From: Acidobacteriota bacterium
Lineage (GTDB): Bacteria > Acidobacteriota > Blastocatellia > RBC074
Direction: 5' to 3'
DNA length: 35,403 nt
Assembly (NCBI GenBank): GCA_016789605.1
Contig: JAEUQO010000262.1
Coordinates: forward strand, 1 to 35,403
Positions 18,231 through 26,408 of this stretch are shown in pieces (within the stretch, counting starts at the first letter, position 1; each line of letters starts with the position of its first letter). The notes beneath the pieces were generated by a model that worked only from the letters and a program-made list of their open reading frames with translations, ran no database searches and was not told the origin of the DNA. Position numbers and translations under genes: made by a program.

Positions 18231-19856
18231 CTATTCAATTCCGCAACCGCCGCCGCCGGGAGTTTCGATCACAATGCGATCTCCGGCGTGCGCCGACAAA
18301 GAAAACTTGCCCGGAAGTTTCTTGCGTTTCGCAACGTGGCCACGCCTGTGTTTCTGGTCAGCAATCAATAACTCAGCGCTACCGAGTTTGCCCGCTTCGC
18401 CTCCGTGCAATCCGTAAGGAGCCATCAGACGCCGATCCGCCAACAACGAAACGCGCGCATCGGTCAGCAACTCGATTTCGCGAATGACGCCATCGCCGCC
18501 GCGATATCTGCCTCGTCCGCCCGAATTGCGCCGCACAGAATACCGGCGAACGCGCAAGGGATAGGCGTATTCCAGAGCCTCTACCGGCGTGTTAAGCGAA
18601 TTGGTCATGTGCGTATGAACAGCCGAAATGCCGTCAGCGCCAGGGCGCGCGCCCATACCGCCACAAACCGTCTCGTAATAAGCGAATTCCTTGCCCGTGC
18701 GAAAATCCCAACCGCCAATGGTCAGATTATTCATCGTCCCTTGCGAAGCCGCCGGGATAAGCTGCGGCACAGCTTGCGCCAAGGCTTTGAGCAAAACGTC
18801 CACGATGCGTTGTGAAGTCTCGACATTGCCGCCAGCAACCGGAGCAGGTGGCAAGGCATTAACAATCGTTCCCTCAGGCGTACGGACGTCAATCGGGTCG
18901 AGAATGCCAGCGCTGGCCGGTACGTCCCCCGGAATCAGACAACGAAACACGTAATAAACAGCGGAGACGGTGATCGCAGCAACGGCATTGATGGGTCCAC
19001 GCACTTGCGGTGCACTGCCCGCGAAATCCACGACCACGCGTTCGCCGCGAATTTCAATTTTGACCGCAATACGCACGGGGTCATCGGTTTCCCCGTCGTT
19101 GTCCAGGAAGTCTTCTGCTTCGTAAACACCATCAGGAATCAACGCCAACGCGCGCCGCATCAAGCGCCCGGCATATTCCACCAAATGCCCGGCGTATTCA
19201 TCTGCTTCTTTGAATCCGTAACGGACCACGATTTCCAGCAGACGCTCTGCGCCAACACGCAAGGTTCCCATCTGCGCGGCAAAATCGCCTTCGCGCTCTT
19301 CCCTGCCCCGCACGTTGTAAAGCAACAAATTAAGGATGTCGCGTTCAAGTTCGCCGCCACGCACGATGCGCACGGGCGGAATGCGAATGCCTTCCTGATA
19401 GATTTCGGTCGCGGTTCCCATAGAACCGGGCGTCGCGCCTCCGATATCGGCGTGATGCGCGCGATTGGCGACATAAAACAGCGGGTGGGCAGCCGCATCG
19501 TGATTGCGCGAACTCTCTGCTCGCTTTCCGCGCGCCGCCGCAAAGACCGGCGCAACCATCGTCACATCCGGCAAATGTGTTCCGCCTGCGTATGGATCAT
19601 TGAGCACCACAATGTCACCCGGTCCCAGCTTGCAATGCGTAATGGCGGCCTGCACGGACATCGGCATCGAACCAAGATGCACCGGCATGTGATCGCCTTG
19701 GGCGATCAATCGTCCGCGCCGGTCAAACACGGCGCAGGAATAATCGCGCCGCTCTTTGATATTCGGCGAAAACGCTGTGCGACGCAGGCTGACGCCCATC
19801 TCTTCGGCCACAGAGCTATACAGCGAGCGGTATATTTCGAGCTTAATGGAATCCAT
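18231..19856 (-). CDS. hyuB: Hydantoinase B/oxoprolinase beta-type subunit
   Basis: 541 residues. Hallmarks of the HyuB family: N-terminal IYRSLYSSVAEEMGVSLRRTAFSPNIKERRDYSCAVFD (split here only in words), GDHMPVHLGSMP, GDIVVLNDPYAGGTHLPDVT, RAHHADIGG, and a C-terminal glycine-rich TPGGGGCG. With HyuA it forms the ATP-dependent ring-opening enzyme of N-methylhydantoinase, 5-oxoprolinase and acetone carboxylase-type complexes. The exact substrate cannot be inferred. The start ATG lacks a strong ribosome-binding site. It is the last gene of the minus-strand operon, 58 bp after the HEAT-repeat gene, and is separated from hyuA by two unrelated genes. Confidence 0.9.
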   Translation of the reverse strand: MDSIKLEIYRSLYSSVAEEMGVSLRRTAFSPNIKERRDYSCAVFDRRGRLIAQGDHMPVHLGSMPMSVQAAITHCKLGPGDIVVLNDPYAGGTHLPDVTMVAPVFAAARGKRAESSRNHDAAAHPLFYVANRAHHADIGGATPGSMGTATEIYQEGIRIPPVRIVRGGELERDILNLLLYNVRGREEREGDFAAQMGTLRVGAERLLEIVVRYGFKEADEYAGHLVEYAGRLMRRALALIPDGVYEAEDFLDNDGETDDPVRIAVKIEIRGERVVVDFAGSAPQVRGPINAVAAITVSAVYYVFRCLIPGDVPASAGILDPIDVRTPEGTIVNALPPAPVAGGNVETSQRIVDVLLKALAQAVPQLIPAASQGTMNNLTIGGWDFRTGKEFAYYETVCGGMGARPGADGISAVHTHMTNSLNTPVEALEYAYPLRVRRYSVRRNSGGRGRYRGGDGVIREIELLTDARVSLLADRRLMAPYGLHGGEAGKLGSAELLIADQKHRRGHVAKRKKLPGKFSLSAHAGDRIVIETPGGGGCGIE

Positions 19857-19914
19857 AGGGCATTGAAGACATTCAGGGGAGTTGATTGCTAAGCCGTCGC
19901 GCCGAGCTACTTTT

Positions 19915-20781
19915 TCATTGCGGCTTCATTGCGGCTAAGGCTTCTTGCGCAGCCCGTTGCACGGTTGCGTCACGGTCGGCGGCCGCGACTTCGGCGAGCA
20001 CGGTGCGTGCGGCATCCGTCTCGAACTTGCCCAGCCAATAAGCGGCTTTGCGGCGAAAGTCAGGAAAATTCGATTGTTTCAAAATGCCCGCCAACTCGTG
20101 ATAGCCATTGCGGGTGTTGCGCAACGCGAGCAGAGTTTCGGTGACAATTGAGCGAAGCTTTTGCTCAGGCAACTCCTGGAAGACAAACGCAAAGCCAATG
20201 GCTTTGCGGGAAAAGCGCACATCACGCAACTGGTTCACGGCCAGAATGGCCAGACAGCGTGCGCGCAAATCGCCTTCTTCGGTAATTTTTTTCTCGCCCG
20301 GATTGGCCAGGGCGTTGAGCGTCGCGTTGTTTGACGCGTAAACCTGAAATGAAGCCAGCGTGCGCGCCAATGCCGCGCGGACCTGCCAGGAATCATCGCT
20401 GGTGGCTTCGATCAGCGGCTCAATGGCCGAGCGGTCGCCAAGCTGGCCCAAAGCGCTGACCACCGCGACACGCACTGAGACCTCTTCATCTTTGAGCGCC
20501 GCGAGCAACGCTTCTGTCGCGCGCGTATCACAACTTTTGGCCAGCGCGTTCGCTGCCTGGCTGCGCTTTTGCGGGTCTTTATCTTTTAGTTCTGCCAGTG
20601 CTGCTGGCACTGCCGCATTGTTTGATTGCAACGCGGCGCACTGTTCATACAACGGCAATGCACGAATCTGTCCAAGGTCAGCCAACGAGCCGGTTTTCGC
20701 CTGCCCATTTGCCATCACGGACAACCCCAGCGCCCAAAAGACACCCACACAAACCATGTTTTGTAACTTGCGAAACGTCAT
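19915..20781 (-). CDS. Secreted HEAT-repeat protein
   Basis: 288 residues with an N-terminal signal peptide (hydrophobic about 9-23, likely cut after NGQA). HEAT-type helical repeats follow: PAALAELKDKDPQKRSQAANALA, ATEALLAALKDEEVSVRVAVVSALGQLG, AIEPLIEATSDDSWQVRAALARTLA, and two or more degenerate repeats up to AARTVLAEVAAADRDATVQRAAQEAL. These form a protein-binding solenoid, here exported. Its ATG lies ten bases after the stop of the Tat-signal gene, with AGGTGG in between, so the two are translationally coupled. Its place in the hyu operon suggests a partner role, which is inference. Confidence 0.8.
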   Translation of the reverse strand: MTFRKLQNMVCVGVFWALGLSVMANGQAKTGSLADLGQIRALPLYEQCAALQSNNAAVPAALAELKDKDPQKRSQAANALAKSCDTRATEALLAALKDEEVSVRVAVVSALGQLGDRSAIEPLIEATSDDSWQVRAALARTLASFQVYASNNATLNALANPGEKKITEEGDLRARCLAILAVNQLRDVRFSRKAIGFAFVFQELPEQKLRSIVTETLLALRNTRNGYHELAGILKQSNFPDFRRKAAYWLGKFETDAARTVLAEVAAADRDATVQRAAQEALAAMKPQ

Positions 20782-20791
20782 ACCACCTCAC

Positions 20792-22183
20792 TTACGCAAT
20801 CGTGTCCGGATTTTGGGGCGTCAACAATTTCAAGGCGCGCGACGCGTGCCCTAAGGCAATCACAATATCGCTCACGAATTTATCGCCCAGCGTTTTTCGC
20901 AACATTCCCCAATCCATCGCGCGCAATTTGACCAAACTGTCATAAAACGCCTGCTCACCGGCTTCGATGCGGCGCTGCTGACTGGCGGTAAAACTGACCA
21001 GATTGTGCCATTTCGCGTAGTTGATGGATTCAAATGCGTGGCCATAGAGTTTGACCAACGCGCGCTGGCGGAAGGCTTCGACCAACGCAGGCGGCGTACC
21101 CTGCCCTTGTTCTGCATATTCGGCGGTGATGGCTTCGGCATCGCCTTTCAAACGATAGGTCACGATGTCCAACATCTGCGCCACACGCTCAGCCAGATTG
21201 TTCTGTTTGTGCCCCTGCTGAAGACAGGCCAGATAGCTATAGGCCGAGTGCAAGCCGAAACAACTGTACTTTTTGATGGCTTCGCGAAATTCCTTGGGCG
21301 CGGTTTGGCCGCTCACCAATTCTTTCTGGCCCAGCGAGCAGGTTTGCTCATATTCAGCCAAACTCCGATCAATCACTTCGGACAAGTTGATTGGTTCGCC
21401 GAACGCATTGGTCCAGGTGGCCTTGTCGGGCGGCAGCAAATGCGAAAACGCAATCAAGCCCCAGGGCAAATGTTCGTGCAGCAGTTCGCCGCGACCGTCC
21501 GGCGCGGGCTGGCCCGGAACCGTCGGCGCAACATAAGCCGTGTCATAACGAAATTGCCGGGCGTCATATTTGAACAAGTCTTTTGGATCGCAACGAAACA
21601 GCAATTTGCCGCTTTCGGCCACCTCGCGCAACGTATAGCGATTGGCGCCAACGCTGACGGGTTGGTCCTGACTTACGCCCGCTTCGAGAAAGGTTTTGAG
21701 AAAACTGTTTTCGTGAACTTCGGCGTCACGTTTGAAATAGATGCAACGTTTGCCATTCACGTCTTTTTCCGCCGTAAACTGCGCGCAAAGGTAATCCACC
21801 GCAGACGAACCATCCGCCAGCTTGAAGCCTTTGCCGAAACCACGTACAGCGTGAATCAAGGCAGACGGGTTATTCAAATCGCGCGCATAATGGGCCAGCA
21901 TTTCATCGCAAACCCGTAACGCGTTTTGCGCATCTGCCGTGACCGTGGTCGGAGCCAGATTCTTTCCGCCGACTTTTGCCGCCGTCGAAGCCGTCTCCGG
22001 CGTTGCGGCGTCAAACCATCCGGCGTTGTATGCTCCCGCCAGGCCAACGCCTGCAACCGCGACTGCGCCGACACCAAGCAAGACAAACTTCCGGCGCCCC
22101 AGATCGGCAGACGGTTGGGCTGACGCCGACGCGGGTTTTGACGCGCCGCTGCCGGACTTTTGTTTCACATTCTTTTTGCTCAT
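20792..22183 (-). CDS. Tat-signal exported protein of unknown function
   Basis: 463 residues from the ATG at 22183; the frame opens further upstream into hyuA but that start would bury the signal. Residues 1-28 are a Lys/Ser/Ala-rich N-region, then a twin-arginine motif G-R30-R31-K-F-V-L-L and a hydrophobic stretch (34-55). The mature part is helical with recurring His-containing segments: HAVRGFGKGF (111), VHENSFLKTFLEAGVS (157), LLHEHLPWGLIAFSH (235-248), CFGLHSAYSYLAC (308-320), YGHAFESINYAKWH (380-393). The spacing suggests an alpha/alpha barrel or toroid with a conserved His-lined cavity. I do not recognise the family. Tat export implies folding, perhaps with a cofactor, before crossing the membrane. 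Confidence 0.7.
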   Translation of the reverse strand: MSKKNVKQKSGSGASKPASASAQPSADLGRRKFVLLGVGAVAVAGVGLAGAYNAGWFDAATPETASTAAKVGGKNLAPTTVTADAQNALRVCDEMLAHYARDLNNPSALIHAVRGFGKGFKLADGSSAVDYLCAQFTAEKDVNGKRCIYFKRDAEVHENSFLKTFLEAGVSQDQPVSVGANRYTLREVAESGKLLFRCDPKDLFKYDARQFRYDTAYVAPTVPGQPAPDGRGELLHEHLPWGLIAFSHLLPPDKATWTNAFGEPINLSEVIDRSLAEYEQTCSLGQKELVSGQTAPKEFREAIKKYSCFGLHSAYSYLACLQQGHKQNNLAERVAQMLDIVTYRLKGDAEAITAEYAEQGQGTPPALVEAFRQRALVKLYGHAFESINYAKWHNLVSFTASQQRRIEAGEQAFYDSLVKLRAMDWGMLRKTLGDKFVSDIVIALGHASRALKLLTPQNPDTIA

Positions 22184-22247
22184 CGAATTTTGGGAAACTT
22201 TCTCTAGGGATTTCGTTTGCGCGGGGAATGAGGCAACCGGCGCGACG

Positions 22248-24347
22248 TTAAGCCAGGCTCCGCACACTGTCAAGCAGCAGATTTTGCCAGCCATCTACCG
22301 CAGCTTTCCACCCCGAAGGCACCAGTGTCGTCGAACCGTATTCAACAATGATTGCCGGTGCAGCAATGGTCGCGCCGGGTTGTAATTCGGCACGGTCATA
22401 CACCGAAACCCGCTTGCGTTTGCCGTCCAACCAGACCAACGCCTCGCGCTGCGCCTTGGCTTTATGACGTTTCAATTGCGCGGCACGCGGCAAAACCGGT
22501 TTTTCAGACAGCCCAACACCGCGCAAGCGTACGCTGACGATTTCGACCGCACGTTGCGGGTCTGCGTGCCCATACCGTTCGCGGTGCGCCTGATGAAATT
22601 GTGCCAGCGGGTCTCCGGCTGCCGAAATTTCCAGTTCAAACGATTGCCCGCGATAGCGCATCGCCAACGAACGCAACAACCTCGACTGTGCCGTCGTGAA
22701 TCCTTCGGCTTGTAAATCGGCTGTCGCCTGGCGTTCCAGCACGTGAAATTCTTGCTCGATAGTGCGCGGCAACTTGCTGCCGCTTTCTACCACCTGCATA
22801 ACTGTGCGCGAATAATCCTTGCTCACGTCAGCCAACAAAACACCTAATGCAGAAAATGCGCCAGGATAGTTCGGAATCAGCACACGCGGGATGCGCAAAC
22901 TGGCGGCCAACGCAGCCGCGTGCAATCCGCCTGCACCACCAAAACTGACCAGCGCAAACCGTCGCGGATCATGTCCTCGTTCAACCGAAACCAGACGCAA
23001 TGCCTGCTCCATATTCGCATTGGCCACGCGAATGACACCTTGTGCGGCTTCTTCGCGCGTGACGACGGTACCAGAAGCGCGCGACATCTCTGCCGCCAAC
23101 TGGTCCAACACGGCGGCGGCACGGAATTCATCAAGCGTCATCTCCCCGTTCAACAACCCGCCGCCCGCAAATCGCCCCAACACCAGATTGGCGTCTGTTA
23201 CGGTTGGGCGTGTGCCAAATCCATAACAGGCCGGGCCAGGGTCAGCGCCTGCCGATTCCGGTCCGACGCGCAAAGCTCCGCCGGCGTCCACGTATGCAAT
23301 CGAGCCCCCGCCAGCCCCGACGGTGTGAATGTCTAACACAGGCACGGCAACCGGCAATCCGGTGATCTGGGCTTCATTCGTCGTGCGCGCGCCACCACGA
23401 CACAGCGCCACATCGGTCGAAGTTCCGCCCATATCGAATGTGATCAGGTCTGCACATCCGGCCAATGCGCCGACGTGCGTCGCAGCGACAACACCGCCCG
23501 CTGGCCCTGACAAAATCGTGCGCACAGGTTCGCGCGCGGCGGTTTCAGCGGAAATCGAACCTCCCGAAGATTGCATGATCCGCAATTGACTGGCTTGTTG
23601 TTTGGGAAGCGATTGCGCCAATCCCGCGGTCAATTCCTGCAAATACCGGCTGACGCGCGGTGCCAGATACGCGTTGATCGTCACCGTCGAGGTGCGCTCG
23701 TATTCGCGATACTCCGGCAAAATCTGATGCGAAATCGAAATCGGCACATCCAGCGCGGCCAGCATTTCTGCCAGGCGTCGCTCGTGCTCAGGGTTGGCAA
23801 AAGAAAAGAGCAACGAAATCGCAATGGATTCGACTTCTGCCTGTCGCAGGGTTTTGACCAAGGCTTTGACCTCACTCTGTCGCAGTTGCTCAATCACTTC
23901 CCCGTCGGCCCCAACGCGCTCTTTCGCACCAAAACGCAATTCACGCGCAATCAGCGGTGCGGGCCGGGTCACAGACAAGTTATATAGGTCAGGCCGCGCT
24001 TGCCGCCCAATTTCGATGACGTCTTCAAAGCCAGCCGTGGTAATCAATGCAGTCCGTGCCCCTTTGCGCTCCAGCAACGCGTTGGTCGCCACGGTCGTAC
24101 CGTGAACAATTTCGAGCAAAATCTCAGGCGAAGCATCCCGATCCGCCCGAAGCTCATCGAAGGCCCGCGCTAAACCAGTCAGTATGGCTTGGGCTGGCGC
24201 GCGCGGCGTGGATGGGACTTTGAAGGTAAATTGTTGTTCTTTGGAAATGACGATGAAATCCGTAAACGTACCACCGGTATCCACGCCAATACGCAAACGT
24301 TGCCGCGTGCGATGGTTGCGTGCGGATGGTTGAGAATTTTTCTTCAT
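22248..24347 (-). CDS. hyuA: Hydantoinase A/oxoprolinase alpha-type subunit
   Basis: 699 residues from the ATG at 24347; a TTG 15 codons upstream is an alternative, and neither has a clear ribosome-binding site. The N-terminal domain starts RIGVDTGGTFTDF (residues about 19-31), an acetate-kinase/actin-like phosphate-binding motif. It continues with HGTTVATNALLERKGA, and the main domain has QSSGGSISAETAAREPVRTILSGPAGGV and LITFDMGGTSTDVALCRGG, then SFGGAGGLHAAALA. It supplies the ATP-dependent half of the ring-opening enzyme completed by HyuB. First gene of the operon, 64 bp before the Tat-signal gene; the leader upstream (24348-24660) has no visible gene. Confidence 0.92.
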   Translation of the reverse strand: MKKNSQPSARNHRTRQRLRIGVDTGGTFTDFIVISKEQQFTFKVPSTPRAPAQAILTGLARAFDELRADRDASPEILLEIVHGTTVATNALLERKGARTALITTAGFEDVIEIGRQARPDLYNLSVTRPAPLIARELRFGAKERVGADGEVIEQLRQSEVKALVKTLRQAEVESIAISLLFSFANPEHERRLAEMLAALDVPISISHQILPEYREYERTSTVTINAYLAPRVSRYLQELTAGLAQSLPKQQASQLRIMQSSGGSISAETAAREPVRTILSGPAGGVVAATHVGALAGCADLITFDMGGTSTDVALCRGGARTTNEAQITGLPVAVPVLDIHTVGAGGGSIAYVDAGGALRVGPESAGADPGPACYGFGTRPTVTDANLVLGRFAGGGLLNGEMTLDEFRAAAVLDQLAAEMSRASGTVVTREEAAQGVIRVANANMEQALRLVSVERGHDPRRFALVSFGGAGGLHAAALAASLRIPRVLIPNYPGAFSALGVLLADVSKDYSRTVMQVVESGSKLPRTIEQEFHVLERQATADLQAEGFTTAQSRLLRSLAMRYRGQSFELEISAAGDPLAQFHQAHRERYGHADPQRAVEIVSVRLRGVGLSEKPVLPRAAQLKRHKAKAQREALVWLDGKRKRVSVYDRAELQPGATIAAPAIIVEYGSTTLVPSGWKAAVDGWQNLLLDSVRSLA

Positions 24348-24662
24348 TAGTTTTGCGAGTAATTGCACTTGCGCGCTGAGCAGATTTCTCAACGCAGACG
24401 AAAAATAATGAAACTAAACCGGGTTTCGGGCGTTTAAGCCGCCTGAGTTCGCGCGATGCGCTCGAGGCGAAAGTTGTTCTCACTGGGGAATTTTCGGCGA
24501 GCGCATTGCGATGGAACCGAGCCTCTCCGGCGCGCTTATGAACTTCGGCGTGGTCGGCTGTTGTACTTGCCATTCCTCACAAGCTTGGCCGTGCAACTCG
24601 TATCTAGAAATACAAAAATCAAGTTACAGACTGTTTTCATAAATTCAATCGCTTGCCCCAGC

Positions 24663-24770
24663 AGAAGCCTGCCGGCTTCTCAATAATCTCGATTCAGTAT
24701 TGAGGCAGACTGTGTCGTCCACAGCTTGAGTCTGGTATTTTTCTGACTCAACGGCGTGAACGCGCTTCAC
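24663..24770 (+). promoter_or_regulatory. Hairpin-rich leader upstream of the first secreted paralog
   Basis: Five short perfect inverted repeats lie in 108 bases before the ATG at 24779: AGAAGCC/GGCTTCT (24663-24680), CTCAATA/TATTGAG (24679-24704), CTGTG/CACAG (24710-24724), TTGAGTC/GACTCAA (24726-24751) and GTGAA/TTCAC (24756-24770). The first two overlap by two bases. A longer alternative pairing CAGA/TCTG (24706-24734) competes with the fourth, and is followed by GTATTTTTC. This could be a regulatory leader RNA or a regulator-binding region. Confidence 0.4.
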
Positions 24771-24778
24771 ATTGCGAG

Positions 24779-25354
24779 ATGAGCAGGAAATTTTCAAGCG
24801 TAACCTTGGCTTTTCTAGGTCTCTGGGCCTTTAGCCTACCTGCATATGCGCAAACGCCTGCCACCAAACCGCAGGTCTATACCACTGCGCCTAAAACAGT
24901 TATCTCCCGGTTCAAAATAGGCGAGACAGAAGACACTGTTCGTGGAATGGCTACGCTGATGGTGACAACGGCCAACGAGAACGACACCATTACGGGAACG
25001 CTCGTGCTGAACCTCAAAGACGATCAACGGCAGAAACTGGCGCAAGCGAGCAAACAACCATTACAGGCGATTCCGATTACATTCATACGCAAAGAAGTGA
25101 CAGCAGTTTTTCAGTCTGGAACCGCTTGCCCGACACTTCGCCTGGAATTGGCCTCGTTGGAAATGCCGTTTACGTTAACGGTTTCGGCAGGTATTTCTGG
25201 CGGGCAGTTTAGTTTTGGGCGTTTGGTGTTGGAGATTCAGGAAACTCCTGCAGAAATGACGCAGTTATTTTGCAATTGGTCGCGGCAAATCAACGTCAAA
25301 CGTCAGCGACGCGGCATCATTGCAGCAATCAATCGGCTGCTTGCTGGTGAGTAA
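24779..25354 (+). CDS. Secreted protein of unknown function, paralog 1
   Basis: 191 residues with a signal peptide (hydrophobic residues about 7-21, likely cut after AYA). It shares an ordered set of motifs with the gene at 25549: VYTTAPKT, a central V-T-ANENDTITGT, DDQRQKLAQASKQPL, and a C-terminal RRGIIAAINRLLAGE. The mature part looks beta-rich, with a C-terminal basic helix. Two cysteines (ACPT and FCNW) are absent from the second copy. I do not recognise the family. There is no clear ribosome-binding site before the ATG; a five-base hairpin ends nine bases upstream. Confidence 0.7.
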   Translation: MSRKFSSVTLAFLGLWAFSLPAYAQTPATKPQVYTTAPKTVISRFKIGETEDTVRGMATLMVTTANENDTITGTLVLNLKDDQRQKLAQASKQPLQAIPITFIRKEVTAVFQSGTACPTLRLELASLEMPFTLTVSAGISGGQFSFGRLVLEIQETPAEMTQLFCNWSRQINVKRQRRGIIAAINRLLAGE

Positions 25355-25386
25355 CGGACGGCACGTCGTAATAAGTTGCCTGAAAG

Positions 25387-25412
25387 ATTTTCAAAATTGT
25401 GAGTTTGAAAAT
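25387..25412. repeat. AT-rich inverted repeat after paralog 1
   Basis: ATTTTCAAA (25387-25395) and TTTGAAAAT (25404-25412) form a perfect nine-base inverted repeat with an eight-base loop, 33 bases after the paralog 1 stop. It may be a transcript 3' end or a processing hairpin. Confidence 0.4.
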
Positions 25413-25430
25413 GCAAGCTCAAATCCGTAA

Positions 25431-25487
25431 GCTAGCGATTCTTTTATTCACTGGCAGCAAACAACGCTAGCAATTCGTTTTTTTATT
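25431..25487 (+). terminator. Terminator-like hairpin between the two secreted paralogs
   Basis: GCTAGCG (25431-25437) pairs with CGCTAGC (25465-25471) around a 27-base loop and is followed by AATTCG and seven T (25478-25484). It would end the paralog 1 transcript, giving paralog 2 its own promoter or read-through control. Confidence 0.5.
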
Positions 25488-25548
25488 GTTTGATCAAAAC
25501 CCCTTAGATCAGAAGAAATCAGTTTCTAGGAGGAAACAAAAACACCAC

Positions 25549-26139
25549 ATGAACACCAAATTCTCACGTGCCATCCTGACAATGGCCTTCTTGCTCGGAA
25601 CCGCATTGGTGGCGAACGCCCAGGTCAAGGAAGTCACGCCCAAAGCGGTGGCGTATACCACTGCGCCGAAAACATTCGTGTCCAAGCTGAAAAATGGCGA
25701 TCAGGATGTATATGACATCAAAGGCAAACTTACCTTCACGGTGACAGCCGCCAACTCGGACGACACAATCGCAGGCACCGTCAATTACACCATTCCCGAT
25801 GATGCGCGGCAGAAAATCGCTGCGCAAACGGGCAAACCGCTCAACAGCATTCCGTCCACCATCAAACGCACGGACGTGCTTGCCACCTTTGAAAAAGCGA
25901 CTGCGCCCCCCATCATTCACTTGCTGCTAAGCCCGATGGACGTTGACGTGGCAGGCGCTAAAGTGGCGTTCAATCGGGTGACGCTCGACATCAACGCCCG
26001 CGAAGGCAACGTCGCTCAATACACGAATGAAGAAGTGGAAGCGCTTTTCACCGTGTGGGCCAGACAGATTCTCAATGGCCGTGCGCGCCGCGGCATCATC
26101 GCGCGTCTCAACAAGGTCATTAACGGCGAACCGGAATAA
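25549..26139 (+). CDS. Secreted protein of unknown function, paralog 2
   Basis: 196 residues from the ATG at 25549; this start gives a signal peptide (hydrophobic about 8-22, likely cut after NAQ or ANA) and follows AGGAGG at 25528-25533, although the 15-base spacing is long. It matches its upstream neighbour at AYTTAPKTFVSKLK, FTVTAANSDDTIAGTV, DDARQKIAAQTGKPLNSIP, and the C-terminal RRGIIARLNKVINGE. Unlike paralog 1 the mature part has no cysteine. The repeated 'ITGT/IAGT then DD-x-RQK' block suggests a conserved two-part fold. Function unknown; tandem duplication of a secreted protein is the only firm inference. Confidence 0.72.
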   Translation: MNTKFSRAILTMAFLLGTALVANAQVKEVTPKAVAYTTAPKTFVSKLKNGDQDVYDIKGKLTFTVTAANSDDTIAGTVNYTIPDDARQKIAAQTGKPLNSIPSTIKRTDVLATFEKATAPPIIHLLLSPMDVDVAGAKVAFNRVTLDINAREGNVAQYTNEEVEALFTVWARQILNGRARRGIIARLNKVINGEPE

Positions 26140-26316
26140 ATTGCGAGACGGGGCGAGCAAAGTAAATTCCCCTCCACAAACGCAAGCTCGCTCATCATCA
26201 ATCTCGTTTTCAGTTTGCGAGGGAAACGCTGCTGCTGGCCGTCGGAGTGTGGAGGGGCACCAGACTTCGCCGTGCCAAACAATAGTTGATTCTCTCGCAA
26301 AGCCCGCAAGGGCAAA

Positions 26317-26394
26317 TGGCAGTTGGCAGTTGTGAGCTGGCTTGTGCGGGCTTCAATCACTTCCGTAGAGCCAGCTTATAGCTGCCAACTGCCA
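26317..26394. repeat. Large imperfect palindrome upstream of a secreted-protein gene
   Basis: Arms 26317-26342 and 26369-26394 pair at 23 of 26 positions around a 26-base spacer. The arms contain TGGCAGTTGGCAG and AGCTGGCT. A related TGGC/AACTGC-rich element lies at 29701-29734, also just before a start codon. It has the look of a REP- or MITE-like intergenic element. It ends 15 bases before the GTG at 26409. Confidence 0.6.
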
Positions 26395-26408
26395 ATTTCA
26401 CTTTCAGC

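Noticed and set aside
21005..21919. 304-codon open frame antisense to the Tat-signal gene
   Set aside because: No family motif; the minus-strand gene has a Tat signal and tight coupling to its neighbour.
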